NCBI GenBank assembly: GCA_030153605.1
Contig: JASKLO010000008.1
Span: 1-51,001 of the forward strand
Source: Thermosipho sp. (in: thermotogales)
GTDB lineage: Bacteria > Thermotogota > Thermotogae > Thermotogales > Fervidobacteriaceae
Reading direction: 5' to 3'
DNA: 51,001 nt
Shown here: in pieces, positions 48,833 through 51,001 of the stretch
How positions within the stretch are numbered: position 1 is the stretch's first letter
Layout of the letters: the number at the start of each line of letters is the position of its first letter
Program-made: the position numbers and the translations under genes
Notes under the pieces: generated by a model
Database searches by the model: none
Seen by the model: the letters and a program-made list of their open reading frames with translations, nothing else
Told to the model about the DNA's origin: nothing

Positions 48833-50238
48833 TATTTCACATCCCCTACGATTTTCTTTTTATCGAATGTTTCATCTCCATACAGTCTATACAGTATAAA
48901 TGTACTATTCTTTGCAATTTCGTTGTATCCTGATGGAATAACAAACTTTTTAGTCTCTTTTGGAAAAAGTACAAAAACTTTTGTTAAATCTGAACTTTGA
49001 AGCGGATCCTGTTTAATAATTTTTCCTTCTAAAATAGTATTTCCAGTATTTTCAACATTAACTATAAAAGTGTCTGTTGAAACATCAGATACAAAAGTAT
49101 TACATTCAGTAATTAAATTCCCATTTCTTAAAACAACTACAGGTTCTTTAAAGAGTAAAATATCCTTATCAGAAGTTATGTTTATTTTATAAATATTATC
49201 CCCATCTTCTAAAGTAGTATTTCTCGAATCAAATTTAACAAAGCCATTTATTTTAGTGTATGGGAACAAACGAATCTTGGAGGGAAAAATTTCTAAAGCA
49301 TCATTTTCAGTTTTCAGGCTAAATTCTAATGATTCTGGAGAAAGGTTTTGAATATTTACTTTAAAATTCTCTATTGTTCTTTGAACATCAATCAGAACTA
49401 TATACGGATCTATCAAAACTGCTACTTCCTTTGGTTGTTCACCCACTATAGTAATTTTTTTAAAGTTTGTAACCCGAATACCTTGAGAAACCCCATCTAA
49501 CTGAATTTCAAACTCTCCTCGTGGAAAAACAAAAGGAACAAAATACTCAAAAGTAGCTGTCTGTTCTGGAAAAACAACAAAAGTAGTATTATCAAGTGGT
49601 AAAGAAGTAATTATTCTGTTTATTTCTCTTGATATGAGTCTAATTTCCCCATTGACTGCTAAAACTGCATTCCCATTATTTCTAACTTCCAAGTCTAAAA
49701 CTGTTCCAAAATTTCCATATTTTTCTAAAAAAGTTTCAGAAGCATTTGAAGTTAAATCAAAAATTTTTACATCTAGAATTTCTGGCCTAATAACTTTTTG
49801 AAATGGAAAATCAAGAATAATTACAGAAACGTAGTCAAAAACTGTTTCAAAAACATCAGTTTTACCACCTTTTTGTTTAAAGTGAACAGCACCAAAAGCT
49901 TGAGCCCCACGGAAATCCCTGGGAATATTTATTGTGATTTCATAATCCTTTGATTCGCCCGGTTGAAGAATCAGTTTTGTACCTTCAACACTTATCCAAT
50001 TTTTTATACTGTATTTATAATTTTCCACTTCATATAAATATGTAGTTCCTTCAATTATAAAATCAGTAAATTCAACATCCACCTCGGCTATTCCTGCATT
50101 TGGATTTGAAACATTTATGCTCAATTTTAATTCATCTTTATTTGGTTCTACCTCAATTCTATTTACAAGAGGATAAATAGTCACAGTAAAAGAAATAATA
50201 CCAACAAAAATTATTAATAAAGAAAAAAACTTTTTCAT
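48832..50238 (-). CDS. Exported Ig-like/chaperone-like protein (DUF916/COG1470 type)
   Basis: Exported protein of about 468 residues. A signal peptide (MKKFFSLLIIFVGIISFTVT) is followed by beta-sandwich domains. The first has ILQPGESKDYEITINIPRDF and then GAQAFGAVHFKQKGG, which resembles the conserved part of DUF916 and pilus-chaperone-like Ig folds. A second and third similar region carry LEVRNNGNAVLAVNGEI and FIVNVENTGNTILEGKI. No membrane helix at the end. It could be a periplasmic chaperone or a scaffold for the small proteins encoded upstream. ATG at 50238 is used because GGGGTGA precedes it. First gene of the secretin operon. Confidence 0.75.
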   Translation of the reverse strand: MKKFFSLLIIFVGIISFTVTIYPLVNRIEVEPNKDELKLSINVSNPNAGIAEVDVEFTDFIIEGTTYLYEVENYKYSIKNWISVEGTKLILQPGESKDYEITINIPRDFRGAQAFGAVHFKQKGGKTDVFETVFDYVSVIILDFPFQKVIRPEILDVKIFDLTSNASETFLEKYGNFGTVLDLEVRNNGNAVLAVNGEIRLISREINRIITSLPLDNTTFVVFPEQTATFEYFVPFVFPRGEFEIQLDGVSQGIRVTNFKKITIVGEQPKEVAVLIDPYIVLIDVQRTIENFKVNIQNLSPESLEFSLKTENDALEIFPSKIRLFPYTKINGFVKFDSRNTTLEDGDNIYKINITSDKDILLFKEPVVVLRNGNLITECNTFVSDVSTDTFIVNVENTGNTILEGKIIKQDPLQSSDLTKVFVLFPKETKKFVIPSGYNEIAKNSTFILYRLYGDETFDKKKIVGDVK

Positions 50239-50272
50239 ATTTTCACCCCATATATTCAATTCATCTATTTTT

Positions 50273-50281
50273 ATTATATCA
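50273..50281 (-). promoter_or_regulatory. Extended -10 promoter of the secretin operon
   Basis: On the - strand TGA-TATAAT (TATAAT at 50273-50278) forms an extended -10 element, about 35 bases before the ATG at 50238. No -35 match. It lies after the terminator of the small-protein genes, so the secretin operon has its own start. Confidence 0.55.
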
Positions 50282-50341
50282 CAGATATTCCAATAATGAT
50301 TAAATTTTATAAACCTCAAATTATATTTACCTAATTATTAC

Positions 50342-50369
50342 AAAAAAGTTGGCCCCATTAGGGGCCAAC
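50342..50369 (-). terminator. Intrinsic terminator of the small exported-protein genes
   Basis: GTTGGCCCC (50348-50356) and its perfect partner (50361-50369) with an ATTA loop. On the - strand six T follow (50342-50347). Confidence 0.92.
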
Positions 50370-50386
50370 AACTAATTTTTCATTTT

Positions 50387-50848
50387 TTAAAATGTTACTG
50401 TTGGTTGAAAAGTAATTCTTAACGTTACTGTATAATCACCTGCTGGTGTATCTGGATCGATACTTGTAATTGAAACTCCAATTAAATATTCACCGTCTTC
50501 AATTGGATTAGTTGGGACAAATGGTACTCCATCTTTTGTGACATATATCGTTCCAGTTATATAAGTAGCAAGTCCACCCCAGTCTGCCCATGCTGATACT
50601 GTCACTGGTGCATTTGAATCAAGTGTAAATGATAAAAGATCTACATTCTCTGGGGCTTGTTCATAGTCACAAATATTGTATGACGGACCTATTATCCATT
50701 GATAATCTAAATCCATCCATTGGTGGACATATATTGTGATTGTTGAATTTAAAGTATAGCTCTCAAATTCACAACCAGGAACATGTACCACATCAGCAAA
50801 AATAATAAATGCAAATAAAACCAAAATTCCAATTAATATTTTCCTCAT
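50387..50848 (-). CDS. Small exported beta-rich protein, surface-subunit candidate
   Basis: A 153-residue exported protein. The signal peptide MRKILIGILVLFAFIIFAD is followed by a beta-rich domain with two cysteines (VPGCEFES and YNICDYEQ) that might form a disulfide. The end reads PAGDYTVTLRITFQPTVTF, a pattern as in subunits of spore-coat-U or WxL-like surface proteins. The next protein upstream, cut by the window, ends in a very similar way (AGVYHLPVVFTFNPTVSW), so they are paralogues. AAGGAGGGG precedes the ATG. It is probably a surface subunit or cell-wall-bound protein; the family is not firmly recognised. Confidence 0.7.
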   Translation of the reverse strand: MRKILIGILVLFAFIIFADVVHVPGCEFESYTLNSTITIYVHQWMDLDYQWIIGPSYNICDYEQAPENVDLLSFTLDSNAPVTVSAWADWGGLATYITGTIYVTKDGVPFVPTNPIEDGEYLIGVSITSIDPDTPAGDYTVTLRITFQPTVTF

Positions 50849-50904
50849 AAATAAACCCCTCCTTTTAATTAATTTTTGTTTTACTCATAATTTTTTACCA
50901 AATT

Positions 50905-51001
50905 TTACCAACTAACTGTTGGATTAAATGTAAATACAACAGGCAAATGATATACTCCAGCGACTGCATCTTTGTCAACTGTCAATGTATCCATCGATAT
51001 T
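50905..51001 (-). CDS. Partial exported protein, paralogue of the next gene
   Basis: Only the last 31 codons are in the window. The text ends with TVDKDAVAGVYHLPVVFTF and then NPTVSW and stop at 50905-50907. The V-x-A-G-x-Y-x-(V/L)-x-(L/V)-x-(F/I)-T-F-x-P-T-V-x-aromatic pattern matches the end of the 153-residue protein. The 56-base gap to the next start suggests co-transcription. Confidence 0.7.
   Translation of the reverse strand, partial: ISMDTLTVDKDAVAGVYHLPVVFTFNPTVSW

Overview
The window is a piece of an AT-rich bacterial chromosome. The gene set and order fit the Thermotogota, most likely a low-GC genus such as Thermosipho. The genus is inferred from base composition and protein character, not from a marker-gene comparison. 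Genes are tightly packed, often overlapping by 1-30 bases. They start with strong AAGGAGG/GGAGGTG ribosome sites and often use GTG or TTG. Intrinsic terminators, several of them bidirectional, separate the transcription units.

Layout. 1-3000 (+): a drug/metabolite-type transporter, protein-L-isoaspartate methyltransferase and an orphan adenine-type DNA methyltransferase. 3148-9627 (-): a housekeeping operon running rodZ-like, DUF4416, rimO, pgsA, thpR, recA, recX, rny. It echoes the ymfM-pgsA-recA-rny order of Firmicutes and starts at a near-consensus promoter that leaves almost no 5' leader. 9633-12687 (-): an RND/MMPL exporter and HolA. 12789-18387 (+): two radical SAM proteins, a ROK kinase, a PfkB kinase and the electron-bifurcating NfnA/NfnB pair. 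18643-22350: a DUF4382 lipoprotein, an EEP nuclease/phosphatase (-), and a GntR(YtrA-type)-ABC transporter operon with a palindromic operator over its promoter. 22514-27079 (+): a YbjQ-type protein, dnaK and hsp20 behind a CIRCE operator, and an ATP-type PEP carboxykinase whose ribosome site lies in a long hairpin. 27081-27740 (-) is the wreck of a GH13 alpha-amylase. 27827-33351 (+): a PrcB-like secreted protein, psuG, a YfcE-type phosphodiesterase, a YigZ-type protein, an aminotransferase and a CHASE4-like/HAMP/GGDEF diguanylate cyclase. 33478-34648 (+): an ArsR/SmtB regulator and a CDF metal exporter. 34681-34757: tRNA-Pro(CGG).

34844-45254 (-) is a glycerol/dihydroxyacetone cluster: glpK, glpF, dhaK, dhaL, an unlisted 56-residue membrane protein, a giant DhaM-HPr-EI fusion, a GlpA-type dehydrogenase, an FAD oxidoreductase and a DUF1667 protein. 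Together these take up glycerol, phosphorylate it and oxidise glycerol 3-phosphate. In parallel, dihydroxyacetone is phosphorylated from PEP through a relay held in one polypeptide. A 753-base AT-rich gap precedes glpK.

46008-51001 (-) is the least familiar part: tandem small exported proteins (one cut by the window edge), an exported Ig-like/chaperone-like protein, a short secretin and a secretin-N-domain protein with a possible beta-barrel end. The secretin frame is broken at an A7 run. One-base slippage there restores the canonical secretin C-terminus and an ATGA overlap with the next gene. This locus is the best candidate in the window for an undescribed outer-envelope secretion or surface-assembly system.
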